A DNA stretch of 63,640 nucleotides from UBA1732 sp045114455 (GCA_045114455.1 JBGUKN010000053.1:1-63640); one strand, 5' to 3'; positions 42,988 through 52,506 are shown, counted from the first letter of the stretch. Numbers and translations: made by a program. The notes: generated from the letters alone by a model not told the origin.

Positions 42988-45609
42988 TTAGAAAGAAATT
43001 GAAATGACGTCGCCGGCTTTATAGCCGCCATCGGGGAGGTAATCCCTGACTTCGCCGTTTTGGATGCGGACGCGGAATCCGGGCGTATCGTGCATGCAGG
43101 TGACGGTCGCTTTTTCAAGTCTGCCGTTTTTCCATGAGATGTCTACCTCGAACCCGCCGCGCGCCTTGAGTCCCTTTACGGAACCGGACTCGAAGCCTTT
43201 TCCGGTCGGCAGCGCAGGCAGGAAGTCAAGCGTGTAGATGCGCTCCGCGCCGCGATCCTCGTAGATATGGCTCTGGAGGAGCATTTCGACGATGCCGGAG
43301 AGCGCGCCGAAATTGCCGTCGATCTGGAACGGCGGATGCGCGTCGAGCAGGCTGCCGTAGACGCCGCCCGCCCCGTACACGACCGACTGTTCGCTGACGT
43401 AGGTGAGCTGTTCGCGGAGCAGTTTGTACGCGCGGTCGCCGTCGAGGAGGCGCGCCCAGAGGTTGATCTTCCACGCCTTCGACCAGCCGGTCCCCTCGTC
43501 GCCGCGGCGGTTCAGCACCACGCGCGCGCCGTCGGCCTCCTTCGTGTTCGTGTGCGGATCGATCTGCGAGCCGGGCATGAGGGCGAAGAGATGGGAGATG
43601 TGGCGGTGCTGGTCGTCCGGGTTGTCGACATCCGGGCCCCATTCCTGGATCTGGCCGTAGCGTCCGATTGCGATCGGGCGGATCTTCTCATTGGCGGCCT
43701 TCAGCTCGTTCAGGAACGCCTCGTCCCTGTCGCCGAGGACCTTCGCGGCGAAAAGCGTGTCGCGGAAGACTTCGCGGATGATGGCGGACTCCATCTCGCC
43801 GCCCCACGCCGCGCTGCCGCCGCCGTTCGTGCCGTCGCGGAAACTGTTCTCCGGCGAGGTCGACGGGTTCATGGAAAGTTTCCCGTCCGGTCCCTCGACG
43901 AGCGAGGCGAGGAAGAACCGGCAGTTGTCCTTCATGGCGGGATAGATCTTTTCGAGGTACGCCTTGTCGCCGTTGAACGCATAGTGGTCGAACATCATCT
44001 GGCAGAACCAGCCGCCCGCGCTGAAGAACGGCCCCCACGGCAGGCTGCCGCCGGGCGCGGTCCAGCCCCAGGCGTTGGTCGTGTAGGCGCAGGTCCAGCC
44101 GGGCGCGTTGAAATACTCCTTCGCGGTGATGCGGCCGGACGGGATGAGCGCGAGGTTCATGTTCACGGCCGGGGTCATGCACTCGGAGAGGTTGGCGGTG
44201 TTCACGGGCCAGTAGTTCATCTGGTAGTTGATGTTGCTCTTGTAGTCGCATTTCCACGGCAGGTCGTAGCCGTCGCCCCAGATGCCCTGCGAGTTCGACG
44301 GCAGCGGGTTGTCCTCGCGGCTGGACGCGATCATGAGGTAGCGCCCGAACTGCGCGAAGAGCGCGGCGAACGCGGTATCCTCCGGGTGGTCCTTGAAGCG
44401 GTTCAGGCGTTCCACGGTCGTGAGGTTCAGGAATTTTTCCAGTTTTTCGTCCGATTTCCCTTCGACCGGATTCCTGAAGTCGAACGTGACGCGGTCGAAG
44501 AAGTTCCGGTAATCCTGAATATGATCTTCCAGGAGCACGGAGAAAAGGTCCACCGACAACCAGCGGCGCGGTTCATCCGGCCTGTAGACCCCGGACCGGA
44601 TTACCTCTTTCACTTGCGGTCCAGCTTTTGTAATCCGCTCGCGGACGACCGCGACGAGGTCGTCGTCGTTCCGGTAGTTTGCGTCCCAGTCGCACTTGTA
44701 GCTGGTGTGGGCGGCGAGGTACACCGTAAACGACGTTGCACCCGTGACCGTGATCGTGTCCCTTTCGGCGGAAAGCTTGGCGTTGATGCTGTCAAAAATC
44801 CCATAGATGTCCGTGTTCGGGCGGGACTCCGGCATACGTCGTGGACGGTTGTCGCGTGTCGGTCTCAGGAACATTTGTCCCGGGACGGCCCTCAGCATGA
44901 CGGCGTAATCGCAGTTGCCCTTGCGGTTCTCGTAATCGGTGTTCCCGGTCATCAGCAGCGTGTCGTTTCCCTCGGCAACGGTCTTTGCCGCGCGGCCGCG
45001 GTTGAGCGTGATGCGGCAGGAGAGAGCGCCGGGCTTCGACGCCGAGAACCGCGCCGCGATGACCTGGTCCGGGTGGCTGGCGAAATACTCGCGGGTGTAC
45101 GTGACACCGTCCGCCGTGAACCTCACGGTCTCGACGGCTGTTTGTAAATCGAGCTTGCGGCTGTAGTTTTCGATCTTCGCGTCTTCGGGGATGTCGAACT
45201 TTATCTTCAGGTCGCCGAGCGTCTGATACGACGGAAAATAGCCGCCTTTCTCGGTCATATAGCGGTTCACCAGGCCGTCCGCCCGCCGCCAGTCGCTTTT
45301 GTTGATCGCCTCGCGGATTTCCGGCAGATGCGTCCACGAATCCTTCTTCCACGGGTCGTCCTTGCCGCCGGACCACACCGTGACGTCGTTCAGCTGGAGC
45401 CGTTCCTCGCGGACGCCGCCGAACACCATCGCGCCGAACCGTCCGTTGCCGATGGGGTACGCCTCGCTCCACACCTTCGCCGGGGCGTTGTCGCGAATGG
45501 ATGAATTCGCCTCCTTGAGGCGCGCCTCGAAGTTGTCCGGCAGGGCGGATGCGGTATGCGCAGCGGCGAAGCAGACGAACGGGATCAGGAACGTTTTCAG
45601 GCGGTTCAT
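42988..45609 (-). CDS. GH95 alpha-L-fucosidase, secreted
   Basis: An inverting glycosidase that removes terminal alpha-1,2-linked (and related) fucose or galactose from host or plant glycans. The 873-residue protein has a signal peptide (MNRLKTFLIPFVCFAAAHTASA|LPD), the N-terminal beta-sandwich with AYPIGNGRFGAMVFGGVREERLQLNDVTVWSGG, the catalytic (alpha/alpha)6 barrel with KSNINYQMNYWPVNTANLSE and MNPSTSPENSF, and a C-terminal DAHPPFQIDGNFGALSGIVEML; these are GH95 hallmarks. It ends at the palindromic repeat block. It is transcribed divergently from the esterase gene at 45870, so both may serve fucosylated-glycan use in the gut. Confidence 0.95.
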   Translation of the reverse strand: MNRLKTFLIPFVCFAAAHTASALPDNFEARLKEANSSIRDNAPAKVWSEAYPIGNGRFGAMVFGGVREERLQLNDVTVWSGGKDDPWKKDSWTHLPEIREAINKSDWRRADGLVNRYMTEKGGYFPSYQTLGDLKIKFDIPEDAKIENYSRKLDLQTAVETVRFTADGVTYTREYFASHPDQVIAARFSASKPGALSCRITLNRGRAAKTVAEGNDTLLMTGNTDYENRKGNCDYAVMLRAVPGQMFLRPTRDNRPRRMPESRPNTDIYGIFDSINAKLSAERDTITVTGATSFTVYLAAHTSYKCDWDANYRNDDDLVAVVRERITKAGPQVKEVIRSGVYRPDEPRRWLSVDLFSVLLEDHIQDYRNFFDRVTFDFRNPVEGKSDEKLEKFLNLTTVERLNRFKDHPEDTAFAALFAQFGRYLMIASSREDNPLPSNSQGIWGDGYDLPWKCDYKSNINYQMNYWPVNTANLSECMTPAVNMNLALIPSGRITAKEYFNAPGWTCAYTTNAWGWTAPGGSLPWGPFFSAGGWFCQMMFDHYAFNGDKAYLEKIYPAMKDNCRFFLASLVEGPDGKLSMNPSTSPENSFRDGTNGGGSAAWGGEMESAIIREVFRDTLFAAKVLGDRDEAFLNELKAANEKIRPIAIGRYGQIQEWGPDVDNPDDQHRHISHLFALMPGSQIDPHTNTKEADGARVVLNRRGDEGTGWSKAWKINLWARLLDGDRAYKLLREQLTYVSEQSVVYGAGGVYGSLLDAHPPFQIDGNFGALSGIVEMLLQSHIYEDRGAERIYTLDFLPALPTGKGFESGSVKGLKARGGFEVDISWKNGRLEKATVTCMHDTPGFRVRIQNGEVRDYLPDGGYKAGDVISISF

Positions 45610-45656
45610 AGCGGGGGTCTCCTGTTCGAAACAAATGTCTTTTCTTTCTTCGTTGT

Positions 45657-45685
45657 ACTATATCATGTTTGCGCCGAAAAATCAA
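45657..45685 (-). promoter_or_regulatory. Promoter of GH95 gene
   Basis: Minus strand TTGATT (45680-45685), 17-base spacer ending ATGA, TATAGT (45657-45662). Confidence 0.65.
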
Positions 45686-45793
45686 CAGCCAACACACGCG
45701 AAAAGAAGGTTTTTCCGGCTTTGATACGGGATTTAACGTCATATGACGTTAAAACTGACAACTGCCATCATGCCGGATTATAACGGAACGCGT

Positions 45794-45821
45794 TTGCAAA
45801 GCGGCGGAACCGTGCTATTGT
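45794..45821 (+). promoter_or_regulatory. Promoter of secreted esterase gene
   Basis: TTGCAA (45794-45799), 16-base spacer ending GTGC, TATTGT (45816-45821); extended -10. A TGCTATTGTATAGCA dyad overlaps the -10 box. Confidence 0.65.
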
Positions 45822-45869
45822 ATAGCATGTTTTCACCGTTCAACGCATTTTCAGGAAAGGAGTTCCGCC

Positions 45870-46793
45870 ATGAACAGACATTTCACCCGCCGCAAGCTCG
45901 GCCTCGCCCTCTTCTGCATCGCATTTGCCTCTTTTTCATCCATTTCCTGCGCCGACGAACCCGCGGACATCCCGCTGTGGAAACCCGGTCAGGGCGGCGC
46001 GAACACGGAGAAAACGTCGCTCCGCTGGTACGTGCCGGAGAAGCCGAACGGGACCGTGGTCGTGATCTGCCCCGGCGGCGGTTACGGGGCGCTGATGAAA
46101 GCCAACGAGGGATACAACATCGCGAAATGGCTGAACAAATACGGCGTGACGGGCGTGGTGCTGTCCTACCGGATCGCGCCGAACCGGCATCCGCTGCCGC
46201 TTCAGGACGCGGCGCACGCGATGCGGACGGTGCGCGCCGAGGGCAGGTCGCGCGGCGTGGAGCCGAAGAAGGTCGGCGTGATGGGATTCTCCGCGGGCGG
46301 CCACCTCGCCAGCACTATCGCGACGCATTTCGACGACGGCGACGCGAAATCCGAAGACCCGATCGAAAAGATGTCCTCGCGCCCCGATTTCCAGGCCCTG
46401 ATCTACCCCGTCATCACGATGGCCGCGAAGACCGAGGGCGGCACGAAACGCAACCTGCTGGGCCCCAACCCGTCGCAGGAGCTGATTGATCTCCTGTCCA
46501 ACGAAAAACAGGTCACGGACAAGACCCCGCCCGCGTTCGTGTGCCATTCCGCGAAGGACCAGCTCGTCCCGGTCGACAACAGCCGCATCTACGTCGAAGC
46601 GCTCAAGGCACACAAGGTCCCGGTCGAATATCTGGAGTTCACCGAGGGCGGACACGGGTTCACCGGCTCGAAACTGCCGCTCTGGCAGATGTGGCAGGAC
46701 GCCTGCGCCGCATGGATGTTCAAGCAGGGCTATATCTCCGAGGACCCGACGGCAAAGGACAAGAAGGCCGACGATAAGGAAAAGAAAGACTGA
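45870..46793 (+). CDS. Secreted alpha/beta-hydrolase, acetyl-xylan-esterase-like
   Basis: A 307-residue exported esterase. An Arg-rich signal peptide (MNRHFTRRKLGLALFCIAFASFSSISC, the Cys possibly a lipobox) is followed by an alpha/beta-hydrolase core: VVVICPGGGYGAL (oxyanion loop), VGVMGFSAGGHLAST (nucleophile Ser in GFSAGG), CHSAKDQLVPVDNS (Asp) and EGGHGFTG (His). The IPLWKPGQ start and this order fit the carbohydrate-esterase/BD-FAE-like group found beside glycosidases. AAAGGAG lies 8 bases before ATG 45870. A Lys/Asp-rich tail ends the protein. Probably deacetylates or de-esterifies polysaccharide; substrate inferred from the adjacent fucosidase. Confidence 0.87.
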   Translation: MNRHFTRRKLGLALFCIAFASFSSISCADEPADIPLWKPGQGGANTEKTSLRWYVPEKPNGTVVVICPGGGYGALMKANEGYNIAKWLNKYGVTGVVLSYRIAPNRHPLPLQDAAHAMRTVRAEGRSRGVEPKKVGVMGFSAGGHLASTIATHFDDGDAKSEDPIEKMSSRPDFQALIYPVITMAAKTEGGTKRNLLGPNPSQELIDLLSNEKQVTDKTPPAFVCHSAKDQLVPVDNSRIYVEALKAHKVPVEYLEFTEGGHGFTGSKLPLWQMWQDACAAWMFKQGYISEDPTAKDKKADDKEKKD

Positions 46794-46815
46794 GCCGATC
46801 GGTTAAGCGGCCAAG

Positions 46816-46869
46816 AATAAGTCGGATAAGTCATATAGGACCTATAGGACTTGTATGACCTATAGGTCT
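46816..46869. repeat. 9-bp tandem repeat array (six units)
   Basis: Six consecutive 9-base units close to YATAGGWCN (AATAAGTCG, GATAAGTCA, TATAGGACC, TATAGGACT, TGTATGACC, TATAGGTCT), starting 23 bases after the esterase stop. Related arrays occur at 62324 and 63377. Confidence 0.85.
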
Positions 46870-46899
46870 TATTGTATATTCCCCGGAACGGTCCGCCGC

Positions 46900-49050
46900 T
46901 CAGTTCTTCTGAGGGAACCCGGAGAAAAGCACGCCGATCGTGCTGGCGGCGGCAGTGGTCTGCGGTGTCTTCGGCAGACGCGCCATGGTTTCCGAGAACA
47001 TGGCGGGGAGCTTCTTTTCGCCCATCGTATGCAGGATGCGGGCGGCGGCGACGAGTTCTTCGGCGACGGCATTAGCGGTAGCCGGGATCTCGGGGTCTTC
47101 CGGCCTCAGCCGGGCGGCCTTGTCGTAATCCCCGCGCAGGACCTCGAACGCGCAGAGGATGGTCTCGCTGCTCCTGCCGTCGTCGCCGTAGAGTTCGGCG
47201 TAGGCGGCTTTGGCCTCGTCCTGCGTGATCTTCTCCAGGTCGGCGTCATCCCCGGCGAACACGGCGTAGACGCGGTCCAGGAAATCGATCCGGCGCATCA
47301 TCTCCGTGCACCATGATTCGAGGCGCGGCGAACGGAGCTGTTCGGTCGTGAGCATCTGCCTCGCGAGCGAAAACCGCTGCGTCACGACGAGCTGATGCAG
47401 GCGCTGCCGCAGGTTGTTGATCTTCAGTTCATCGGATGCGGCGAGCTCCTCTTCCCGCGTCTTGCTGAGGGCGTTGTAGTCCGCCCGGCTTTTCACGAGG
47501 TCGTGCTGGGCGGAAATAAGGTCGGAATGATAGACTTCGCCGTCCTTGATCGCGGCGTCGATCTCGTCCTTGAGCCGCGGCACGACGATGGTCTTCAGGT
47601 TGGCGATCTCGTCGTTCAGCAGGCTGATCTGGTTTTCCAGCACGGCCGTGGACTCGGACGAGGCGGACGCGCTTCCGTCCGCGGGCTTATCCCTGTCCGT
47701 GCGCTGGGACAGCAGATAATTGATATGGGACAGCACGTAGCGGCTGATCCGGTCGCTGCGGACGGCATTGTTCCCTGTGAGACCATCGATCAGCACGGCG
47801 GATTCCGCGTTGAGGCGTTCCAGGGGGATGTCCGGGTTGGCGGCGAGGCGTTCGAAAGCGTCGACGTTGCCGAACATGGAGCGTTCGAGCGAACGCTGCC
47901 GGGCGCCGGAGAAAAAGTACAGCGCGATAACCGCGACGAGGGCGACCGGCAGCACGACGAGCATCACGCGGGACAGCAGCGACGGTTTGTTGGCGTTGCG
48001 CTGTTTCCGCCGGATGCGGTCCTCCCGGCGTTTGTTGTTCACATATTCCGTCTGGATCCCGTAGTTCAGGCGGCGGATGGAGATCGTGTGGACGTCCGGC
48101 ACGAGGTTTCGGTTCGGCGCCGTGAGCTGGCGCAGACGCCAGATCGCGTCCAGCAGTTCCTCCATGTCGGCGTAGCGTTTCGAAGGCTTCTTCGCCATCA
48201 TCTTCTTGATGAGTGCGGACACGGTCGACGGCAGCCCCGGCACGAAGCGTTCCGGCGGCTCGGGCTTCTGGTTGAAATGCTGGTTGGCGAGCGTGCTGAT
48301 GGAAACGGCGCGGAACGGCAGCGCCCCGGTGATCATCTGGTAGAGCGTCACGCCGAGGCTGTAGATGTCGCTGCGCGTGTCGAGCGGCTCGCCGGCGAAC
48401 TGTTCCGGGCTCATGTAGGACGGGCTTCCGGAGATGTCCATGTCCTCCGACCAGTCCTTCTGGTTCATGGCAAGGCCGAGGTCGGTCAGCTTGGCGATGC
48501 CGTCGTCGGTAAGCATGATGTTGTCGGGCTTCACGTCGCGGTGGATCAGACGGCTTTCGTTCCATGCGTAGCACAGGGCTTCGGCGACCTGCTGGACGAT
48601 GTGAAGCGCCTCGTCGATCGGGATCCGCTTCTCGCGTTTCAGGCGCGACTTCAGCGTTTCGCCCCTGATGTAGGTCATGGCCATGTAGCTGTAGCCGTCT
48701 TCCTCGCCGACCGCATAGGACTGCACCAGATTGACGTGGCTGAGCTTCGCGGCGGCGCGCGCCTCGTTCAGGAACGTCGTCACGCCCTTTTCGGTCATGT
48801 TCTTATGGGACAGCACCTTCAGCGCAACTTCGCGTTCCAGCGAAATCTGCTGCGCCAGGTAGACCGTCCCGGCCGCCCCCGCCCCGATCCTGCTCTGGAT
48901 GATGAAATCGCCGATGATGCAGCCGTTGTCGAACCGCGTAGCGGGGATCGCCACCGTCTTGCCGCACGCGGGGCACACGATGCGGCCTCCGGCGTCGGAC
49001 TCCTCGACGGAGATATGAAAATGACAGAACGGGCAGGCGAAATGCAGCAT
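46900..49050 (-). CDS. Ser/Thr protein kinase with N-terminal zinc ribbon and C-terminal extracytoplasmic coiled coil
   Basis: A 716-residue membrane kinase. A zinc-ribbon knuckle pair (C6PFC9, C26PAC29) opens the protein. The kinase domain (about 47-310) has an intact glycine loop IGAGAAGTVY, Lys78 (VALKVL), HRDVKPDN (170-177), DLG (190-192) and a SPEQ activation-segment end, so it should be active. A basic juxtamembrane stretch (NNKRREDRIRRKQRNANK) leads to one membrane helix (about 360-381). The outer region is mostly helical with coiled-coil character (LENQISLLNDEIANLKTIVVPRLKDEI). Own promoter at 49095..49123. Target unknown. Confidence 0.9.
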   Translation of the reverse strand: MLHFACPFCHFHISVEESDAGGRIVCPACGKTVAIPATRFDNGCIIGDFIIQSRIGAGAAGTVYLAQQISLEREVALKVLSHKNMTEKGVTTFLNEARAAAKLSHVNLVQSYAVGEEDGYSYMAMTYIRGETLKSRLKREKRIPIDEALHIVQQVAEALCYAWNESRLIHRDVKPDNIMLTDDGIAKLTDLGLAMNQKDWSEDMDISGSPSYMSPEQFAGEPLDTRSDIYSLGVTLYQMITGALPFRAVSISTLANQHFNQKPEPPERFVPGLPSTVSALIKKMMAKKPSKRYADMEELLDAIWRLRQLTAPNRNLVPDVHTISIRRLNYGIQTEYVNNKRREDRIRRKQRNANKPSLLSRVMLVVLPVALVAVIALYFFSGARQRSLERSMFGNVDAFERLAANPDIPLERLNAESAVLIDGLTGNNAVRSDRISRYVLSHINYLLSQRTDRDKPADGSASASSESTAVLENQISLLNDEIANLKTIVVPRLKDEIDAAIKDGEVYHSDLISAQHDLVKSRADYNALSKTREEELAASDELKINNLRQRLHQLVVTQRFSLARQMLTTEQLRSPRLESWCTEMMRRIDFLDRVYAVFAGDDADLEKITQDEAKAAYAELYGDDGRSSETILCAFEVLRGDYDKAARLRPEDPEIPATANAVAEELVAAARILHTMGEKKLPAMFSETMARLPKTPQTTAAASTIGVLFSGFPQKN

Positions 49051-49094
49051 AGGGGGGCAGACATCCTTATAATAAAAAATCTACCATTTCGGAT

Positions 49095-49123
49095 AATATA
49101 GCACTGTCGCGGCGGGTTTTCAA
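49095..49123 (-). promoter_or_regulatory. Promoter of zinc-ribbon kinase gene
   Basis: Minus strand TTGAAA (49118-49123), 17-base spacer ending GTGC, TATATT (49095-49100); extended -10. Confidence 0.7.
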
Positions 49124-49185
49124 ACGCGATTCGGACAACATCGGGAAAAAACGGTCCTGCCGTTTTCGAAATCGAACGCCGCGGC

Positions 49186-49213
49186 TTGCATTCCGTTCCG
49201 GGCGGGCTATATT
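49186..49213 (+). promoter_or_regulatory. Promoter of flavodoxin-fold oxidoreductase gene
   Basis: TTGCAT (49186-49191), 16-base spacer, TATATT (49208-49213); leader about 50 bases. Confidence 0.65.
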
Positions 49214-49271
49214 ACAGACGGGAACGCCGTTCCCGTTTTCCAAAACAATCAGAAAAGAAGGAATCCGCCAT

Positions 49272-49829
49272 ATGAAAACGCTTCTCATCGCAGGACACCC
49301 CGATCTTTCGCAATCCGTCGTCAACGCCGCGATCCTGTACGAGCTCGCACGCGCATTCCCCGGCATGACGATCCGCAAGCTCTGCGAAGCCGCGCCCGGC
49401 GGTGTGTTCGACGTCCCGGCGGAACAGGCCGCGCTTGCCGAAGCGGACTTGATCGTCTGGCAGTTCCCGTTCCACTGGTATGCCCTCCCCTGGCTCATGA
49501 AGAAATGGCTGGACGAGGTGTTCGTTCACGGATTCGCACACGGGACCGGGGCGAAACTGGTTGGGAAAAAGCTCCTTGTCTCCTTCACGACCGGGGCTCC
49601 GGCAGCGGCCTACACCGGGCAGGAAGGCTCCGTCGCGGACATTCGCGAACTCGTCACAGGGTTCCCCGCCATCGCGAAAGTGTGCGGACTGGACTATCTC
49701 GAACCGATGTGGCTGAACGGTGTCAGCTACGCCTCCCGCGACGATGCGGAGGCAGTCGCCCGGCAGCAGGCGCTGGCGCGCGACTATGCGGCACGCCTCA
49801 TCGCCCGCATCCGCGAAATTCAGGGCTGA
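49272..49829 (+). CDS. NAD(P)H oxidoreductase, flavodoxin fold (MdaB/KefF type)
   Basis: A 185-residue cytoplasmic flavoprotein of the NAD(P)H:quinone reductase/KefF family. MKTLLIAGHPDLSQSVVNAAI is the FMN/FAD phosphate loop; ADLIVWQFPFHWYALPWLMKKWLDEVF is the characteristic flavin-binding WQFPxYWYxxPxxLKxWxDxVF-like segment; GKKLLVSFTTGAPAAAYT follows. The C-terminal part carries a substrate-binding loop and terminal helix. AGAAAAGAAGGA lies before the ATG. Likely reduces quinones or nitro/azo compounds. Single-gene unit converging on the propeller lipoprotein gene, with a 77-base gap that holds only a weak GGCGG/CCGCC stem. Confidence 0.9.
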   Translation: MKTLLIAGHPDLSQSVVNAAILYELARAFPGMTIRKLCEAAPGGVFDVPAEQAALAEADLIVWQFPFHWYALPWLMKKWLDEVFVHGFAHGTGAKLVGKKLLVSFTTGAPAAAYTGQEGSVADIRELVTGFPAIAKVCGLDYLEPMWLNGVSYASRDDAEAVARQQALARDYAARLIARIREIQG

Positions 49830-49906
49830 AACAGCATTTCCGCCGCGCCGGGACAGGCGTAAAGACGCAAGCCGGGCGCTACGGGCGGTTCAAATTCAAG
49901 TCCCGC

Positions 49907-52426
49907 CTATTTCCGTTCACGGCGTTCGGGATACTTCTCCAGGATCTCCGTCCAGTATTCCTTCATGGAGGCATCGAACTCCGCCCGGTCGGCATCGGTC
50001 CAGATGGCCGCATCCCAGCGCAGGCGTTCCGCGAGCTTTTCGTTCGTCTTCAGGTTGTCCCGGACATACCGGTAGAACGCAAGCCGAAGGAGCGGCATCG
50101 AGGCAAGCCCGTAGGACGTATCCGGCGCGGCGAAATACCAGTCGTAAAATGATCTGGCGAGACCAGCAAGTTCATCCGTTCCGCAGTCGTACCACCGCGG
50201 CGCGCGGTAATCCCCCTGTTCCGGGATGCGCTCCTCCTCCTCCGTTAACTCGCGTACGTCCTGCGGCTCGAACAGGCGGTCCAGGAAGATGCCGTTCAGG
50301 ATCACGTTCAGGGAGCCGTAGCGGACGAGCCGCACCCGGAAACAGGCGCCGCCTTCCCACGGCAGCATCTTCCCGCTGCGCAGGGCAAAGCTTTTGTACA
50401 CGCCGCCACTGGCGAAATCCGCCACGCGCGCCGTGCAGAGCGGCTTTTTCTTCATGCAGTCGGCGGGGTTTTCCCCCTGTTTGGACTCGTAGACCTCGAT
50501 GATGTAGTCGCGCTCCACGTTGTTGCCGATCCGCCCGTTCGAGTTGAAGAAATACAACGAAAGCCGGTAGATCTCCTCCGGCGCCATGATGAGCGTCAGC
50601 CACAGGTCCGGCCCCTCGAACGTCCGCGGATACTCCTCGCCGTTGTCGTTCCACTCCGACTGCGTCCTGTGGCCGTACTCCATCTGGAGCAGGACGTCGC
50701 GGTTGTTGTCCGCCTCCTCCCAGTCCACCCAGCGCCGCATGGAATCGCTCCGGAACTTGTGAGGGCCGATCCCGCCGTTGACCGTGATCTGATCATTGAT
50801 CATGCCGCCATCCCAGGAACCGCGGGAACCCAGCGGGGTGTTCATCGCGCAGAGCACCTGCCGCCGTGCGCCGTAGCGGCCGCACCAGTCGCCCTTCGTG
50901 ACCCAGTCTTCGCCGATGTACTGTGCCCATGCCTCCGCCCTGTCGTCGGGCAGCAGGTCGTACCGTTGGAAATCCTGAAGGACCGAAACGGGGTCGACGC
51001 CTTTGTACGACGGATGCTTCGCGACCGCTTCCGGCACGGACGCCGGCGGATCGGGCACGGCTCCGCGGCAGAGCTTCACCAGTCCGCCTCCGTACGTCGC
51101 GGCGAACACGCGTCCGTCGGGGAGTTCCGCGAATCCGCGCACGGGCTGCTTGATCTCCGGCATGTGGTAAACGATCTCCACGACCTGCGGATTGTCCGGG
51201 TCCTTCCACTCGATCCCGCGGACGGCGCGCTTCGGGTCTTCCGGGCGCCGCAGCTCGACGCCCTTCGTGCGATGGCCGATCCACAGGCCGTTTTTCCCGT
51301 AATAAACGCAGGTCACATAGCTTTCCTTCAGCGGGCCGTAATCGGGGTCCTCTTCTCCGTAGAAGATGATCTCCTCTTCCTCCTCTTCCTCCTCGAACTC
51401 GTCGTCTTCCCCGCCTTCGTAGACAATCCTGCCGGTCGACGGACCGGACTTCTTCCTGTCCGCTTTCAGCTCCTCGTCGATCAGCTCCTTCCGGTATGCG
51501 TTCTCGATCTTCTCATTCAGGTCGCGCCCCTGCAGGAACCGGAACGTCCGGTCCTTGCCGTAGCTGATTCCGTTCAGGCCCGCGATGCAGACCTGTCCCG
51601 ATCCGTCGACGCCGATATCATTGCAGAAATTCGAGCTCAGGCCGTCTCCTTCCGCCGTCAGCGGATAGAACGCCGCGCGTTCCCGTCCCCATGTGTCGGG
51701 TGCGGTCACGCGACGCGCTCTCCGCACGTTTCCTCCGAGGTCGAGCTGGAAATACCCGCCGGATTCCATCGCGCAGTGCAGCCTGCCGCCCTTTTCGAAG
51801 CAGACGCCGCGCACGCCGCCGGACGGAAGCCCGTTCAGCGCCGTGTAGTCGCGCCAGCTGTCGTCCCGCGAATCGTACACGCTCACGCCGTATTCGTGCG
51901 CCACCGCGGTCAGCCCGGTCTCCGAGCTCGCCAGATCGTGAACGTGGCTTCCGCTCAGGACCGTGTCCCGGTCGTACCGCTGCCATTTCCCGCCGCAGAA
52001 CACCTGCACGCCCATGCTCGCCGTGCCGACCCAGATCCGCCCCAGCGAATCCTCGCAGACCGCCGTGCAGTTGTTCGTCTTCGGGAACCCCGGCAGAGCG
52101 CGCATGTCTTCCCACTCCTTATCCTTTTCCGGGTCGCGCAGACGGAAAACGCCGCCCGCTTCCGCAGTGACCCACAGGTCGCCCGCGCGCGTCAGGCAGA
52201 CGTCCGTCAGGAATCTCGCCGGTTTGGCGAGAACGGGAACGGCGGGAACATCCGCCCGGGCCTGTTCCGTTCCGGTCTGAGCCGTTTCCGTCCCGGACGG
52301 GGCCGCCGGACCGTCTTTTTCAGGGGAAAAGCAGCTTAAAAGGACAGCCGCGACGAGAAAGGAGAGCAGCAGAGCCCCCGCGAAGTGTTTCATTCGAACC
52401 GGATTCCGTTTGTCGGATTGCATCAT
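49907..52426 (-). CDS. Lipoprotein with beta-propeller (Reg_prop-like) repeats and a C-terminal unknown domain
   Basis: An 839-residue exported protein, start at ATG 52426 with AAGGGA upstream (ATG 52393 possible). Signal FAGALLLSFLVAAVLLSC|F has a lipoprotein lipobox. Residues about 55-480 show repeated propeller blades of the 'two-component regulator propeller' type (GDLWVTAEAGGVFRL, GRIWVGTASMGVQVF, GLTAVAHEYGVSVYD, NGLWIGHRTKGVEL, GRVFAATYGGGLVKL). An inserted acidic tract (EDDEFEEEEEEEE) is near residue 335. The C-terminal ~350 residues (ARRQVLCAMNTPLGSRGSWDGG onward) are unfamiliar. No histidine kinase is attached, so it is a free surface or periplasmic propeller. Confidence 0.75.
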   Translation of the reverse strand: MMQSDKRNPVRMKHFAGALLLSFLVAAVLLSCFSPEKDGPAAPSGTETAQTGTEQARADVPAVPVLAKPARFLTDVCLTRAGDLWVTAEAGGVFRLRDPEKDKEWEDMRALPGFPKTNNCTAVCEDSLGRIWVGTASMGVQVFCGGKWQRYDRDTVLSGSHVHDLASSETGLTAVAHEYGVSVYDSRDDSWRDYTALNGLPSGGVRGVCFEKGGRLHCAMESGGYFQLDLGGNVRRARRVTAPDTWGRERAAFYPLTAEGDGLSSNFCNDIGVDGSGQVCIAGLNGISYGKDRTFRFLQGRDLNEKIENAYRKELIDEELKADRKKSGPSTGRIVYEGGEDDEFEEEEEEEEIIFYGEEDPDYGPLKESYVTCVYYGKNGLWIGHRTKGVELRRPEDPKRAVRGIEWKDPDNPQVVEIVYHMPEIKQPVRGFAELPDGRVFAATYGGGLVKLCRGAVPDPPASVPEAVAKHPSYKGVDPVSVLQDFQRYDLLPDDRAEAWAQYIGEDWVTKGDWCGRYGARRQVLCAMNTPLGSRGSWDGGMINDQITVNGGIGPHKFRSDSMRRWVDWEEADNNRDVLLQMEYGHRTQSEWNDNGEEYPRTFEGPDLWLTLIMAPEEIYRLSLYFFNSNGRIGNNVERDYIIEVYESKQGENPADCMKKKPLCTARVADFASGGVYKSFALRSGKMLPWEGGACFRVRLVRYGSLNVILNGIFLDRLFEPQDVRELTEEEERIPEQGDYRAPRWYDCGTDELAGLARSFYDWYFAAPDTSYGLASMPLLRLAFYRYVRDNLKTNEKLAERLRWDAAIWTDADRAEFDASMKEYWTEILEKYPERRERK

Positions 52427-52478
52427 GTTCTGGTCCCTTCCGGAGCATAAAAAAGTTATGTTGAACAGTATGATAAAG

Positions 52479-52506
52479 AATATATCACTTCTTTCCGCGA
52501 TTGCAA
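52479..52506 (-). promoter_or_regulatory. Promoter of propeller lipoprotein gene
   Basis: Minus strand TTGCAA (52501-52506), 16-base spacer ending GTGA, TATATT (52479-52484). Confidence 0.65.

Noticed and set aside
46816..46869. CRISPR-like or attachment-site repeat
   Set aside because: 9-bp unit is far too short for CRISPR, and no integrase lies nearby.
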